64,000 bases of DNA from positions 62,001-126,000 of the forward strand of contig CASEKE010000048.1 of NCBI GenBank assembly GCA_949288415.1. Direction: 5' to 3'. The stretch comes from an uncultured Spirochaetales bacterium (GTDB lineage: Bacteria > Spirochaetota > Spirochaetia > Sphaerochaetales > Sphaerochaetaceae). The notes under the pieces are model-generated. The model made no database searches. It was not told the origin of the DNA and saw nothing but the letters and a program-made list of their open reading frames with translations. Positions 9,019-17,820 of this stretch are shown here, in pieces. A program made the translations under genes and the position numbers. Numbering within the stretch: position 1 is the stretch's first letter; every line of letters begins with the position of its first letter.

Positions 9019-9693
9019 ATGAAGCGAATTGTTCTAGTAATATTCCTCAGTTTTCTAATCACATTCGGAATGTCTGCGGCATCGGCAGACCTTGTAGATT
9101 TTGCAATGGATGTTACAGACAATGTCATAGATGCAATTGAGTTCGGCGGGCGTCCAGCGATGAATCGGATTCAAGAGCATATGCTGTCGTTGAACGTGGA
9201 CAGCATGAGTCTGGAGCAAAGAAGGGAAATCTACGAATCCTACAGAGTCTCAAGCGGATTTGCGATCCTGAGAAACGTATTCATAGGATTCGGGAACGGT
9301 TCGAAACGTCAGGGTGATTCTTGGGGAACCTTGATAGGCAGTATAGGTGACGGACTTGGCATAGGTCTCCTGACTGCAAGTGCAACCTGCTTTCTCATAG
9401 ATCTCATGACATTCCAGACCATAGGAGCGGCAACAGGAAGTCAGGAGGTCGGGTCCCTATCTGATTCCCCTCTGATGGGTGCGACCAAGGCCCTTGCCAT
9501 AAGCGGTGCGATAGTGATTGGCGTCAATCGTCTGATAGGAATTATTCCTCCGCTTGTGTATAGTGCTCGCTATAATTCCAAACTCCGTGATGGTCTTGGC
9601 CTTGACAAAGATCTCAATCTTGTCGCAGGCCCTGTGGTGGATCCCATCACTGGCGATAGCGGAATAATGATGATGGCCAGCGTTTCTTTCTGA
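9019..9693 (+). CDS. P13-family porin-like outer-membrane protein
   Basis: 224 aa. A cleavable signal peptide (MKRIVLVIFLSFLITFGMSAASA) comes first. The middle carries the spirochaetal P13 pattern: residues YESYR then AILRNVFIGFGNGSKRQGD, followed by long hydrophobic stretches (GLGIGLLTASATCFLIDLMTF and ALAISGAIVIGVNRLIGIIPP). Borrelia P13 proteins are channel-forming membrane proteins. A GAAGGAG ribosome site lies 9 nt before the ATG. It starts the accessory region and has no co-oriented partner within 280 bp. The family call rests on the motif and hydropathy only; a generic spirochaetal envelope protein is the alternative. Confidence 0.6.
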   Translation: MKRIVLVIFLSFLITFGMSAASADLVDFAMDVTDNVIDAIEFGGRPAMNRIQEHMLSLNVDSMSLEQRREIYESYRVSSGFAILRNVFIGFGNGSKRQGDSWGTLIGSIGDGLGIGLLTASATCFLIDLMTFQTIGAATGSQEVGSLSDSPLMGATKALAISGAIVIGVNRLIGIIPPLVYSARYNSKLRDGLGLDKDLNLVAGPVVDPITGDSGIMMMASVSF

Positions 9694-9976
9694 ATCATTT
9701 CGTCATGGTCGTGTCGACCTGTTCACGTTGCCTCAAGTTGTATTCACCCGGTCTTTTCGGCATAGATTCTGAGCTATACGACTGCTTCATTATGCATTCT
9801 ACCTTGTCTGTGAGTTCGTCAATGTGTTTCTTCTTGTCAAGACGTATTTATGTTGTCTGCAATATGCATGTCTTGATCCGCATTGCGCAAAATAGGCACT
9901 TTTGTGTCTGGTGAAAGAAGATTACGACGCATTTCTTAGCCAGGGATATCGATAGAAGGAAAGAGGAGGAATCGTG

Positions 9977-10381
9977 ATGTGGGTATGTCCTGAGTGCAAA
10001 CGCGAATTCAGGAATGTCGGACAGAACCATTACTGTTGTGCGGTACCGAAAACGATCGAAGAATATATTGCACGGCAGCCGGAATACGCACAAAGCTATC
10101 TTATCCAGATCGATGGAGTTCTTGGAAAATCGTTGCCATATGCAGTCAGGAAGATTTCTTGGAGCATGCCGACATACTGGAAAGGACGGAATCTCATCCA
10201 TTTTGCAGCTTTCAGAAAACATATAGGTCTCTATCCGGGGGCTGAAGCAGTTGAAGCTTTTTCCGACCGACTCGGAGGCTTCAGGGCAAGCAAAGGTGCT
10301 ATACAGTTTCCGTACTGCAAACCTCTGCCGCTTGAGCTGATTTCGGACATTGCGAAATGGTGTGAGTGTAACGAACGGTGA
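9977..10381 (+). CDS. DUF1801/DUF5655-type domain protein with N-terminal zinc ribbon
   Basis: 134 aa. An N-terminal CPEC...HYCC set of four Cys looks like a zinc ribbon (residues 4-23). The rest fits the DUF1801 (YdhG/frataxin-like iron-chaperone) fold: KTIEEYIA at the start, ...YAVRKISWSMPTYW in the centre, NLIHFAAFRKHIGLYPG, then the closing GAIQFPYCKPLPLELISDIAKW. Biochemical role is unsettled; iron chaperoning is proposed for some relatives. GAGGAGGA is 6 nt before the ATG at 9977; a GTG 3 nt upstream is too close to this site. Upstream (9694-9973) is a gap with one short leftward open stretch I could not identify. Confidence 0.8.
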   Translation: MWVCPECKREFRNVGQNHYCCAVPKTIEEYIARQPEYAQSYLIQIDGVLGKSLPYAVRKISWSMPTYWKGRNLIHFAAFRKHIGLYPGAEAVEAFSDRLGGFRASKGAIQFPYCKPLPLELISDIAKWCECNER

Positions 10382-10543
10382 ATGCGCACTGTGCTTGATT
10401 CTTTCCAGTCGTGGGAAGATTGCCTGATGGATTTGCAGACGAGCAGAGTATAATTCGCATTGCTGTGAGTGGAAGAAACTGCTTTTTTCTTTTTATCTAT
10501 TTGCTGTATAATTGGAATCATCAAAATGCTCCATGGGGGTGCC

Positions 10544-10990
10544 ATGTCCAATGCTGTTTCAAAAAGCCTGAAGAGGCTGAATCATATAATAAGCGAGACA
10601 GATGCTCTGTATCATGAGGCCTCTTTCAGGCTCGGCATATCGTATAGCGCATGTATGATTCTGTATTCCATATGTCTGTCCGGCAGAAGTTGCCCGTTGG
10701 GGAGGATTGTCAAGAGTTCCGGGCTCAACAAACAGACCGTCAATTCGGCATTGAGAAAGCTGGAGAAGGCAGGCATTGTCTATCTTGAGGCTGCGGACGG
10801 ACGATCGAAGATTGTCTGTCTGACGGACGACGGAGTGCTTCTTGCTTCGAGAACAGCAGAAAAGATCATCGAGATTGAAAATGAGATACTGTCATCCTGG
10901 CCGGAAGATGATATACTGCGGTATTTCGAGCTTTCGGAAAGGTTCCTGGAGGATCTCGGAAGAAAGATGGCGGAGCTGCGTAATCAGTAG
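10544..10990 (+). CDS. MarR-family transcriptional regulator
   Basis: 148 aa with the MarR winged helix: a helical dimerisation start (residues 1-35), then the recognition region LGRIVKSSGLNKQTVNSALRKLEKAGIVYLE (split here: helix-turn-helix about 50-80) and the wing DGRSKIVCLTDDG. A GGGGGT stretch precedes the ATG at 10544 and a TATAAT sits at 10507. Regulators of this type often control an adjacent drug exporter; the decayed MATE remnant immediately downstream on the opposite strand supports such a history. With the exporter broken, its present targets are unknown. Confidence 0.87.
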   Translation: MSNAVSKSLKRLNHIISETDALYHEASFRLGISYSACMILYSICLSGRSCPLGRIVKSSGLNKQTVNSALRKLEKAGIVYLEAADGRSKIVCLTDDGVLLASRTAEKIIEIENEILSSWPEDDILRYFELSERFLEDLGRKMAELRNQ

Positions 10991-11009
10991 CCGTACTTTT
11001 TCTTCTTTG

Positions 11010-11365
11010 TCCGCAGAAAAAGAGTTCGCAGGAACGAAGATCGATGCCTATGCCAGATTGTCGTTCAGTGCGGTGAAGAACGACGAGCCGAAAACAGAGA
11101 AACCGGTGAAAAGGAACGACAGAGAGAAAATCTTGAAAATGTGCACGGTCAGCCTGTATTGTCCGTCGTCGTAGCCTACGAACAGCTCCGAAAGCGGTAC
11201 GTACAGAGGGTATGACGAGATTACCATGGACGGCCATTGCCGAGATCGTCAGGAGGCTTTTCATCTCGGAGGTGTTTTCCGCTCCTTAGCTGTAGCTTAT
11301 GACGGGTGCCAAGCCGACCGAATAGCCTATGACGACTACCAATAAGACATGGTTGATATGTCTGT
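11010..11365 (-). pseudogene. Remnant of a MATE-family efflux transporter
   Basis: Read leftward, one frame gives VVVIGYSVGLAPVISYS, a stop where the family has an aromatic or Gly residue, then GAENTSEMKSLLTISAMA. A shifted frame continues with PLSELFVGYDDGQYRLTVHI, FKIFSLSFLFTGFSVFGSSF and FTALNDNLA, then a second stop. These are consecutive MATE segments (the YNYGA-like motif and the later FGSSFFTALN motif) with a small deletion and frameshift between them. The N-terminal half is gone. It lies tail-to-tail with the MarR gene. Boundaries are approximate. Confidence 0.75.
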
Positions 11366-11670
11366 ACTTTGTTGCTACTCATTATTCTTTCATGCATCAG
11401 GAATATATGTCGCACAATACTATCATTTCGAAAGTGGCATTGTTTCTCATAAGTTTGGATGAGTTGTTTGTATGCAGAACTTGGCGAAAACTAGTTTGCT
11501 GTTCGTGTTTGTCTGAGACTTCTCTGTATGCTGTTGCGACATTCGGCATTTTTGTCTTAATTTGTGGGATGTAGAAAAGAGTTCTTTCCCATCTTTTCGC
11601 TCGACAGTTTATCTTTCATTATCTTTTATTTATTTACTTATATTATATAAATATAAGTAGTATATTATCC
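11366..11670. other. Intergenic stretch without a supported gene
   Basis: AT-rich DNA with only short unrecognisable open stretches. It may hold further decayed MATE sequence at its left edge; from about 11600 on it is promoter DNA with runs of A and T leading to the CarD-type gene. Confidence 0.5.
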
Positions 11671-11698
11671 TTGATTTTTTCTAAAAAAACATTATAAT
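11671..11698 (+). promoter_or_regulatory. Promoter of the CarD-like gene
   Basis: TTGATT (11671-11676), 16-nt spacer, TATAAT (11693-11698), about 25 nt before the ATG. The leader contains GAGGTGATAAT, a standard ribosome site. Confidence 0.65.
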
Positions 11699-11723
11699 AA
11701 TTCGATAGAATCGAGGTGATAAT

Positions 11724-12236
11724 ATGTACAATTCCGGGGACTATGTCGTAGTATCGGGAAGTGGTATTTGCTGTATTGATTCCGTAGGGCATCTTTCAAT
11801 TCCATATGCCGACCCTGAGAAAGAGTATTATACGCTGAGATCGGTCAACGATAATTGCGTTCTTCATATTCCGTTGGACATATCAGATGAACGTATGAGA
11901 CCGATTATCACGAAAGAACAGGCTTTGGATCTGATAAGGAAAATACCGAGTGTAGTAGTAAACAAGAAGAAGGACAATCAGCGAATTGCAAGACTTAAAG
12001 AGGGACTTGTCGACGGTAAACCGGATGCATTGCTCAGAGTTGTGATTGAGATTTATCAGCGCAATGCAGATTCTTTTTCAAAGGGTAAACCAATAGGAAA
12101 AATGAGTGAGGCTTCCATCTTCAGAGAGGCTGAATTTATGTTTAATTCAGAAATTTCCAAGGCAATCGGGTGTGAGCCGTCAGAAGTTCCCAAAGTCATA
12201 CAAAGTATTCTATTGACTTCCGATTCGGTAGAATGA
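11724..12236 (+). CDS. CarD/CdnL-type RNA-polymerase-interacting regulator
   Basis: 170 aa. The N-terminal 60 residues have the CarD_CdnL_TRCF pattern: MYNSGDYVVVSGSGICCIDSV (Tudor-like RNAP-beta binding domain), then KEYYTLRSV and HIPLD...MRPIITKEQALDLI. A helical C-terminal domain (about 80-165) matches the DNA-binding part of CarD proteins, which stabilise open complexes at promoters. It has its own promoter and a GAGGTGAT ribosome site. The gene is surrounded by decayed DNA in the accessory part; whether it is the main CarD of the cell or a divergent extra copy cannot be told here. Confidence 0.78.
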   Translation: MYNSGDYVVVSGSGICCIDSVGHLSIPYADPEKEYYTLRSVNDNCVLHIPLDISDERMRPIITKEQALDLIRKIPSVVVNKKKDNQRIARLKEGLVDGKPDALLRVVIEIYQRNADSFSKGKPIGKMSEASIFREAEFMFNSEISKAIGCEPSEVPKVIQSILLTSDSVE

Positions 12237-12588
12237 GGTGAAAAGATTGAAGAATGGCTGTGACTTATATTGTGTGATGTCCTTGTCCCATATTTATTTG
12301 CACAAAGTTGCTTCTTCTCGTTTTTATCAAAATTAGTACGTTTCCGTTAAAAAAATAATATGTTCATAAAGCAATCCTTAAAGAATGAGAAAACAATATC
12401 GATAGGAAAGATTGTCTGAGAAATGCTTGCATCGGACGCGAAGGACAGATATGGGATTTTCTTGTTTTGTTTCAAGCTTGAAAGTTCCCGGAGCGACTGC
12501 AATCCAGCCTTTTACAGGTCAGTCCCATGTCAAAGTAAAAGTTTGTCGATTGGCTTTGCCATTCGAGCGAACGGCAAAGCAATATATG
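12237..12588. other. Intergenic stretch between the CarD-like and MFS genes
   Basis: No gene is supported. It contains one clear hairpin near its right end (see 12553-12580), which probably ends the leftward MFS transcript. The remainder is AT-rich. Confidence 0.5.
12553..12580 (-). terminator. Candidate terminator hairpin of the MFS gene
   Basis: 8-bp perfect stem GCTTTGCC/GGCAAAGC (12553-12560 with 12573-12580), extendable inside the 12-nt loop by TTC/GAA, starting 9 nt after the MFS stop on the minus strand. The U-tract after it is poor. Confidence 0.45.
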
Positions 12589-13860
12589 TCAGTTATCAAG
12601 TTTTCTCATAGCTTTGAGTCTTGAGAAGATAATACAGACAAGTACTCCCATTATACCGATTACTGCAAAAAGAAATGCGGTTCCGGAACCTTTTCCTGTT
12701 CCGAACAACTTGTTGAGAACGGTGTCGGATCTATCAGCCATGAATGGTTCGAACACTTTGTCGACAAGAAACCCTCCTGCAAGATAGCCAAGCGGTATCG
12801 TGAAGAACTGAAGCATGTTTCTTGCCGAGTATACCCTTCCCTGGATAGCAGGCGGAATCCGGCTTCTCATCAAGGCATCCAGATTTGTATTCATCACGGG
12901 GATACAGAGCCAGCCCAGAAATGCTCCGATGGACCATATTGCGGGGCTTCTTGAGAATGACAGCATGAAGTTCTCCGTGCCCATTGCTATGAACAGCGAG
13001 ATGATGATCACACTTACCCTGCTTTTGGGTTCCGGCAGCATGGTTGCGATTGCGCTTCCTGCAATCATCGCCAGACCCGCTATGGATTGTATTGTCGCAA
13101 GTACGCTTTCGCTTTCGAAACTGAGAATCATGGCAGGAAGTGCCGCATTGTAGATCGATGCTATGAAATTGATTGCAGCCAAAAAGAGTATTACCTCTAG
13201 TATGCCCATGTTCACTCTGAGAAAGATTAGGGCTTCCTTCAGATTCATCACTATATGGCAGTTTTTCAGTTTGCTGCTTCGTGTCTCTGGAATCCTGACA
13301 AACAAGAGAAGCGATAGAGATGCTACAGTGAATGTAGATAGGTCCACGATGATTACAGAGGTCAGCCCTCCAACGGAATATAGGGCAGTCGCAATCACAG
13401 GGGATGCCATATTGATAACACTGGATGCAAGCGCATTGAGACTACCTGCCTTCTGGTATTTATCTTCCGGCGTGACGAGAGTGATGGCAACATCGCTTGC
13501 CGGTTGCTGGAATGCCTGTGCTGTTCCTGTCATCGAGTTCACGACATAGAGATGCCACAGCTCAAGATTCCCGGAAAGCCAAACAAATAGTATCGCGAGT
13601 GTGCATAAAGCTGCGGCTGTATCGGATAATACCATCAGGCGCTTCTTGTTCATTCTATCAGTCAGGGTTCCGACTGGAAGTGAAAGAAGGATATACGGCA
13701 CGTATGACGAGACCGTCAGAAGCGCAGTTCTCAGTGCAGATCCTGTCTCTCCATAGGCCCAGAGAATAAGCGCAAATGGCGTTAACGAAGACCCAAGACG
13801 TGAAAGTGACTGGGTTGCCCATAACAATATGAAATTGCTGAATTTCTTTTTGTCTTTCAT
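12589..13860 (-). CDS. Major facilitator superfamily exporter (macrolide-efflux/EntS-like)
   Basis: 423 aa with about 12 hydrophobic helices. The N-terminus (NFILLWATQSLSRLGSS) and the loop 2-3 motif PVGTLTDRMNKKRLMVLSD (the GxxxDRxxRR-type motif A of MFS) identify the superfamily; the overall pattern is that of the MFS_3/MefA-EntS group of drug or siderophore exporters. The start at 13860 has AAGGAG 8 nt upstream; an in-frame TTG-type start 30 nt further up lacks one. Single gene in the accessory stretch. The substrate is unknown. Confidence 0.85.
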   Translation of the reverse strand: MKDKKKFSNFILLWATQSLSRLGSSLTPFALILWAYGETGSALRTALLTVSSYVPYILLSLPVGTLTDRMNKKRLMVLSDTAAALCTLAILFVWLSGNLELWHLYVVNSMTGTAQAFQQPASDVAITLVTPEDKYQKAGSLNALASSVINMASPVIATALYSVGGLTSVIIVDLSTFTVASLSLLLFVRIPETRSSKLKNCHIVMNLKEALIFLRVNMGILEVILFLAAINFIASIYNAALPAMILSFESESVLATIQSIAGLAMIAGSAIATMLPEPKSRVSVIIISLFIAMGTENFMLSFSRSPAIWSIGAFLGWLCIPVMNTNLDALMRSRIPPAIQGRVYSARNMLQFFTIPLGYLAGGFLVDKVFEPFMADRSDTVLNKLFGTGKGSGTAFLFAVIGIMGVLVCIIFSRLKAMRKLDN

Positions 13861-14224
13861 TGCTTTGCTCCTTATTGGTTTTTGAAGCAAAGCCTGGCGG
13901 ACTCGTTTATTTTTGCTCCATGCGGCCGTCCGCTTCAGGCTTCGCAGGGAGCTACTGCAATGCAGAGCATAAAAGATTTCTCCTATTCTGGTACTGGTTA
14001 TGATATTTCAAAGTGTGCTTTCTGGTCTATAGATCATCTCATAGAATCTATCTCAGGTGTAAAACGAAGTACAGATGTATATGTTGCCATCATAGGTACG
14101 TGCCTGCTTTTGGTTCTGTTGTATGGCTCCATACACATAGGGCGTGGTTGTATGATGAAATGCCCTTCGTACGGAAAGAGGACATGGCATAAGAAAGTTC
14201 TTTCAAGATAGGCTTCTCTTGATC
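13861..14224. other. Intergenic stretch upstream of the PNPOx-like gene
   Basis: No recognisable gene in either direction. The open stretch at 13882-14211 on the plus strand has one hydrophobic segment but no ribosome site and no family features. Promoter elements of the MFS gene (leftward) and the PNPOx-like gene (rightward) must lie here. Confidence 0.45.
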
Positions 14225-14230
14225 TATAAT
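14225..14230 (+). promoter_or_regulatory. -10 element (TATAAT) of the PNPOx-like gene
   Basis: A perfect TATAAT ends 5 nt before the ATG at 14236, with no ribosome site and only a weak -35. This arrangement predicts a leaderless or nearly leaderless mRNA. Confidence 0.5.
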
Positions 14231-14235
14231 TAGGC

Positions 14236-14904
14236 ATGGAAAAGAAAATCTGCCAGAGCTGCGGCATGAAAATGAACGAAAGTCTCTATGGCACGCATGG
14301 AGACGGCCACAAAAACAGCGAGTACTGCATTCACTGCTTCAAGGATGGATTTTTCACTGCTTCCTCGATGGAAGAGCAAATTGAAATAAATTCCTCTCCG
14401 GCAAGATTTGAAGATTTCAACAAATCCTCTGGTTTTAGTTCCTCAAAAGAGGAAGCCGTTCGAGACTTTCGTCAGAATCTGCTTACATTGAAAAGGTGGA
14501 TGAGGTCCGAAAATCAGGCTTCATGGATACTCGACAATACAGGATATGTAACGTTATCTACGATAGATGATGAAGGTTTTCCACGACCTGTTGCGGTAGA
14601 TGTAATATCTCATGATGATATTAAGGTGATCTGGATGACGACATTCAGAAATTCAAATAAGGCAAGACATATTGCCAAGAATCCCAAAGCAGGAATTTCA
14701 TTCGTGCATGAAGCAGATAGTGTAACACTTACTGGAATCGCAGAAGTCATTACAGACAAAACAATCCTTCATGAATCCTGGAAGGACTTTTTTATAAACT
14801 ATTATCCAGCCGGTCCGGATGATGGAAATTACTGCCTCATCAGATTCACGACACGGAAAGCTGTTTGCTGGATAGACGGAGAGAAAAAGGAGTTCTATCT
14901 ATAA
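14236..14904 (+). CDS. Zinc-ribbon plus pyridoxamine 5'-phosphate oxidase-like flavoprotein
   Basis: 222 aa, two domains. Residues 1-40 are a zinc ribbon of the type KICQSCGMKM ... GTHGDGHKNSEYC ... CFKDG, common as a stand-alone or fused N-terminal domain. Residues 85-222 are a split-barrel FMN-binding fold of the PNPOx/general-stress-protein-26 kind (SWILDNTGYVTLSTIDDEGFPRP, then MTTFRNSNKARHIAKNPKAG). Members reduce or bind flavin and heme-like cofactors; the specific reaction is unknown. No ribosome site precedes the ATG, but TATAAT ends 5 nt before it. Monocistronic. Confidence 0.82.
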   Translation: MEKKICQSCGMKMNESLYGTHGDGHKNSEYCIHCFKDGFFTASSMEEQIEINSSPARFEDFNKSSGFSSSKEEAVRDFRQNLLTLKRWMRSENQASWILDNTGYVTLSTIDDEGFPRPVAVDVISHDDIKVIWMTTFRNSNKARHIAKNPKAGISFVHEADSVTLTGIAEVITDKTILHESWKDFFINYYPAGPDDGNYCLIRFTTRKAVCWIDGEKKEFYL

Positions 14905-14998
14905 TGTTCCAAACTCCGTTGAAACAGCATTTCTGTAAAGCGAAGTTCATCCTGTTTTATGGTTCATGGTTTGTCAGCAAATAGTTGAATTAAAATAA

Positions 14999-15337
14999 TT
15001 TAAAAGATGTATTGAATTTGATTTCAACCGACCATACCATTATTGGGGAATAGCATTGGATGACCCCGGATGTGTAGATGAAAATTGCTTGAGATACAAC
15101 GTCGGCCTTGTCGTATCAAGAAATGAAAACATCGGATTGGATGTGCGGGAAATTCCAAACGGTCGATATTCCACCTTTGAAATACCTCATAGAAAAGAAG
15201 CTGTGTCGGAATTCTGGAGCGATCATCCGTCCTTGATAAGCAAGCTGCCGATCGACCTGTCAAAGCCGATCATCGAACGGTACGATTCAAAGAAGGTTTC
15301 GAATCATCTATGTGAATTCTGCATACCTCTCAGGTAA
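14999..15337 (+). pseudogene. 5'-truncated GyrI-like (AraC effector-binding) domain remnant
   Basis: An open frame of about 112 residues without a plausible start. It reads HYWGIALDDPG, then LRYNVGLVVS, EIPNGRYSTFEI, and ends with KPIIERYDSKK...CEFCIPL. This is the second half of the GyrI-like/AraC_E_bind fold (ligand-binding domain of AraC-type regulators and SbmC/GyrI). The first half and any DNA-binding domain are missing, and an in-frame stop lies just before it (14996). A short intact protein starting at TTG 15056 is possible but unlikely. Confidence 0.68.
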
Positions 15338-15432
15338 ATTCAAAATAAAATTTCATACTGCTTGCAATTAAAATTTTGTTTTACTAGGCTTTAGTCGGAA
15401 GTGGCGCCACTCTCTGGTAAGGAGAGTTGAAA

Positions 15433-16401
15433 ATGAGATTTTTTGATTTACGTAACGGGGTTTCTCTATCAGATGAGATAAAGAGAAGAGGAATGGATCT
15501 GCTTGGAGAAATACCTTTTTTACTGACGCAGGACAGATTTGATTTTTCTTCGTCGTGCATGCCTTTGTATGAAAAGCATTATCCGGAAATCATCGCTGAG
15601 ATCCAGGCTTTGTCAAAAGGCTTGAAAATAAAAGAGGATATCCTGTTTGCACTTTTCTTTTCCATGTATGCAATAGTTCCTGCAAGCCACTGTTCATGCG
15701 TTGCCGCAAGGGATGAGGAGAATGTGATTTTTGGCAGAAACAGTGATTTCTACACTCGGATGAAAGAATTGAACAGCCATTTTATCTATGATGATTATTA
15801 CGGAAACAGCACGGCTTTTCTTGAACTTGAGGATGGAAGAAATAGAGCAGGGCTTGCTATAGGATTTACTTCCGTATTTCCCTGCAATCCGAGACCAGGT
15901 CTCAATTCCGGTTTGATTCTAAGGTTGCTTCTTGAAAAATCGGATTCGATCGAAACTGCAATCGGAATACTTGAATCGATTCCTATTTCTTCATCGCAAA
16001 CATATATGATGGCGGATAGAAAGGGTCATATTGCATATGTGGAGTGCTCATCGGAACATATGGAGATAGTGGAATACAGAGAGGGACGACACTTTCTGGT
16101 GTCGACAAATCGTTTCATCCTTTCGGAGATGCAGCCATATTATTTGCGTGTAGATGATGATTGGAATGCGGCGGCAAGGTATGGTTCGATCAAGACAGTA
16201 TTCGCAAAAGCCTCATCCTTTGGTCTTGAAACAATAAAGGATTCTCTCATTTCCGCAAGTTCATATGATGCTGCTTCTGGCCATGATACAGTCTGGTCCG
16301 TCATCGAGGATATGAAATCAGGACAAAGCTATTTATGTGGAGGCAATCCATCCAAAGATGGTTACTATCCGATAAACCCGTGTTTCGAAATGATGTTATA
16401 G
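15433..16401 (+). CDS. C45-family Ntn hydrolase / acyltransferase (penicillin acyltransferase-like)
   Basis: 322 aa. The motif HCSCVAARDEENVIFGRNSDF (shown with its Cys at residues about 88-90) is the autocatalytic cleavage site of C45/AAT-type Ntn hydrolases: processing exposes an N-terminal Cys nucleophile. Further family features are NRAGLAIGFTSVFP, the AIGILESIPISSSQTYMMAD region and the AYVECSS strand, and the late SASSYDAASGHDTVWSV stretch. Relatives hydrolyse N-acyl amides, bile-salt or beta-lactam-type bonds. The start at 15433 is chosen for AAGGAG 8 nt upstream; a TTG 6 nt earlier is closer than usual. It stands alone. Confidence 0.83.
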   Translation: MRFFDLRNGVSLSDEIKRRGMDLLGEIPFLLTQDRFDFSSSCMPLYEKHYPEIIAEIQALSKGLKIKEDILFALFFSMYAIVPASHCSCVAARDEENVIFGRNSDFYTRMKELNSHFIYDDYYGNSTAFLELEDGRNRAGLAIGFTSVFPCNPRPGLNSGLILRLLLEKSDSIETAIGILESIPISSSQTYMMADRKGHIAYVECSSEHMEIVEYREGRHFLVSTNRFILSEMQPYYLRVDDDWNAAARYGSIKTVFAKASSFGLETIKDSLISASSYDAASGHDTVWSVIEDMKSGQSYLCGGNPSKDGYYPINPCFEMML

Positions 16402-17087
16402 CATGTTTTTTCACAAGGTATTGGAAGTTTTTTCTGATATGCCAAGTTTTAGGTAATACCGTATTCGATGGGATATCGCATTGTTTCTCGTCGAATATGT
16501 GTATGATTCTTATGGTATTGTTTTGGCTTTCGCCAAGATATTTTCTCTTTTTGCTTATAGGTTTCCTGCTTTGCGAATCCCATTGTGCTGGGCTGAGTTG
16601 ATGCTACTGTACAAAATCGTCGGTATAGGTGTCTTGTCTGATGGTATTGTCCTTGCTCCCTTCGATGGACAGTCTCATGGGCTTTTTGACATCAGGTCCA
16701 TTTCGATGAAAGAGATTGTTAGGAGAGATGGAAGAACCTAGCAAGAGCTGCAAATATTGCCTGATGGGGGGAGGGATATCTTTCCGTATATTTCACAATT
16801 GACTGAAGTACAAACTGATGATGGTGGATGGCGATATCGTAAAGACATTCTTATTCTGTAAGGAATATGGCAGAAATTTTGCCTTCGGCCGTAGTATCTG
16901 ACATGGTTATGAGAGTGATTGCGAACCCCGGTTGTCCAGGCTATGTTGACCATTTGAACATCCCTGTGGGTATGCCTTGTGCGGTAAAGAATATTTCGTC
17001 CGCAAATGATCGGCATCAAAAATAGGGCCGGTTAAACTATGTCCAAGATAGCTTAATCCGGAGCGTTTATCTTTCATTATTTTTCTG
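16402..17087. other. Long intergenic stretch, probably decayed DNA
   Basis: About 690 bases without a supportable gene. Short open stretches occur on both strands (for example 16601-16741 plus and 16738-17019 minus) but have no ribosome sites and match no family I know. Their broken nature and the neighbouring pseudogenes suggest remnants of lost genes. Confidence 0.5.
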
Positions 17088-17116
17088 TTGTAAATAACTT
17101 ATTGCGAATATAAGAT
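17088..17116 (+). promoter_or_regulatory. Candidate promoter of the YbjN-like gene, leaderless geometry
   Basis: TTGTAA (17088-17093), 17-nt spacer, TAAGAT (17111-17116), then 6 nt to the ATG at 17123. An overlapping TATAAG at 17109-17114 is an alternative -10. Confidence 0.45.
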
Positions 17117-17122
17117 TGAGTC

Positions 17123-17584
17123 ATGAAAAAAATTGTTTGTTTTTTATTATTACTGACTGTTTCTCTATCTTTATTTTCCACATCGAACGAGGGAGTTACT
17201 CCGGAATATCTTGTTGAAGTGATGCAGAATGCTGGATATGAAGCAAAGGTTGATCAAGATGGTGACGTGGAGTTCCAGGACCAATATGAAATGTACTATT
17301 GGATAACCTGTTCTCCTGCAGAAGGCAGATTATATATCCAAAGTGGTTGGCCTGCCGCTATCGAAGTTTCCAGTGAAAAAGCCTATAGAATAGTCAATGA
17401 TTCCAACAGCCGATTCTATTTGATCCGGACTTTTTATGATTCTGCCTATAGAATATTTTACTGCGACTATGATTTCTTTTATCCGGACAATTTTGATGAG
17501 GCCCTTTTTTTAAAAGTTGTTGAAAAATTCCTGTCTTTCTCAGATGTATTCACTGATTATCTGATTGGGGAAGATGTCATATAG
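17123..17584 (+). CDS. Secreted YbjN-like protein
   Basis: 153 aa. A signal peptide (MKKIVCFLLLLTVSLSLFS) is followed by a compact domain with the YbjN/type-III-chaperone-like order: a helix with the start YLVEVMQNAGYEAKVDQDGD, strands around MYYWITCSPAEGRLYIQSG, the NDSNSRFYLIRTFYD strand and a final helix DEALFLKVVEKFLSF. YbjN-like domains fold like secretion chaperones; the exported position here suggests a periplasmic role. There is no clear ribosome site. It stands alone between two gaps. The fold assignment is tentative. Confidence 0.5.
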   Translation: MKKIVCFLLLLTVSLSLFSTSNEGVTPEYLVEVMQNAGYEAKVDQDGDVEFQDQYEMYYWITCSPAEGRLYIQSGWPAAIEVSSEKAYRIVNDSNSRFYLIRTFYDSAYRIFYCDYDFFYPDNFDEALFLKVVEKFLSFSDVFTDYLIGEDVI

Positions 17585-17782
17585 GGAAGTGGCATTTGGT
17601 ACGTCTGCGGCCTTGCTTCTTCTATCTGCAGGTATGCTTGTGATGCTTTGATATATAGGTATATCATAATGATAAAACAGGATTTTAGACTTATCCCGGT
17701 TTGTTAATACGCCGTTCAGGCAACCGTGTCAAAATGGAAATTGGGAAATGATCGGATGTTTAATGGAAACATGGTTGAAAGA

Positions 17783-17800
17783 CAGGGGAATTCCCCCCTG
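17783..17800 (-). terminator. Candidate terminator of the beta-barrel gene
   Basis: On the minus strand, 20 nt after the stop, CAGGGG pairs with CCCCTG around a 6-nt loop; only TCTTT follows. The GC-rich stem is good, the U-tract weak. Confidence 0.4.
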
Positions 17801-17820
17801 CCTCAAGAAAATGGTTGTGT

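Noticed and set aside
9694-9976. Leftward open stretch ending at 9694 that reads KKKHIDELTDKVECIMKQSY
   Set aside because: About 47 codons, no start codon, a stop directly upstream and no family match. It may be a remnant but I cannot support a gene.
13882-14211. 109-codon open stretch upstream of the PNPOx-like gene with one hydrophobic segment
   Set aside because: No ribosome site; begins inside the leader of the MFS gene; composition is not like coding sequence of the neighbours.
16601-17019. Short open stretches on both strands in the 16.4-17.1 kb gap
   Set aside because: No ribosome site, no motif, no length. Possibly decayed genes, but nothing can be named.
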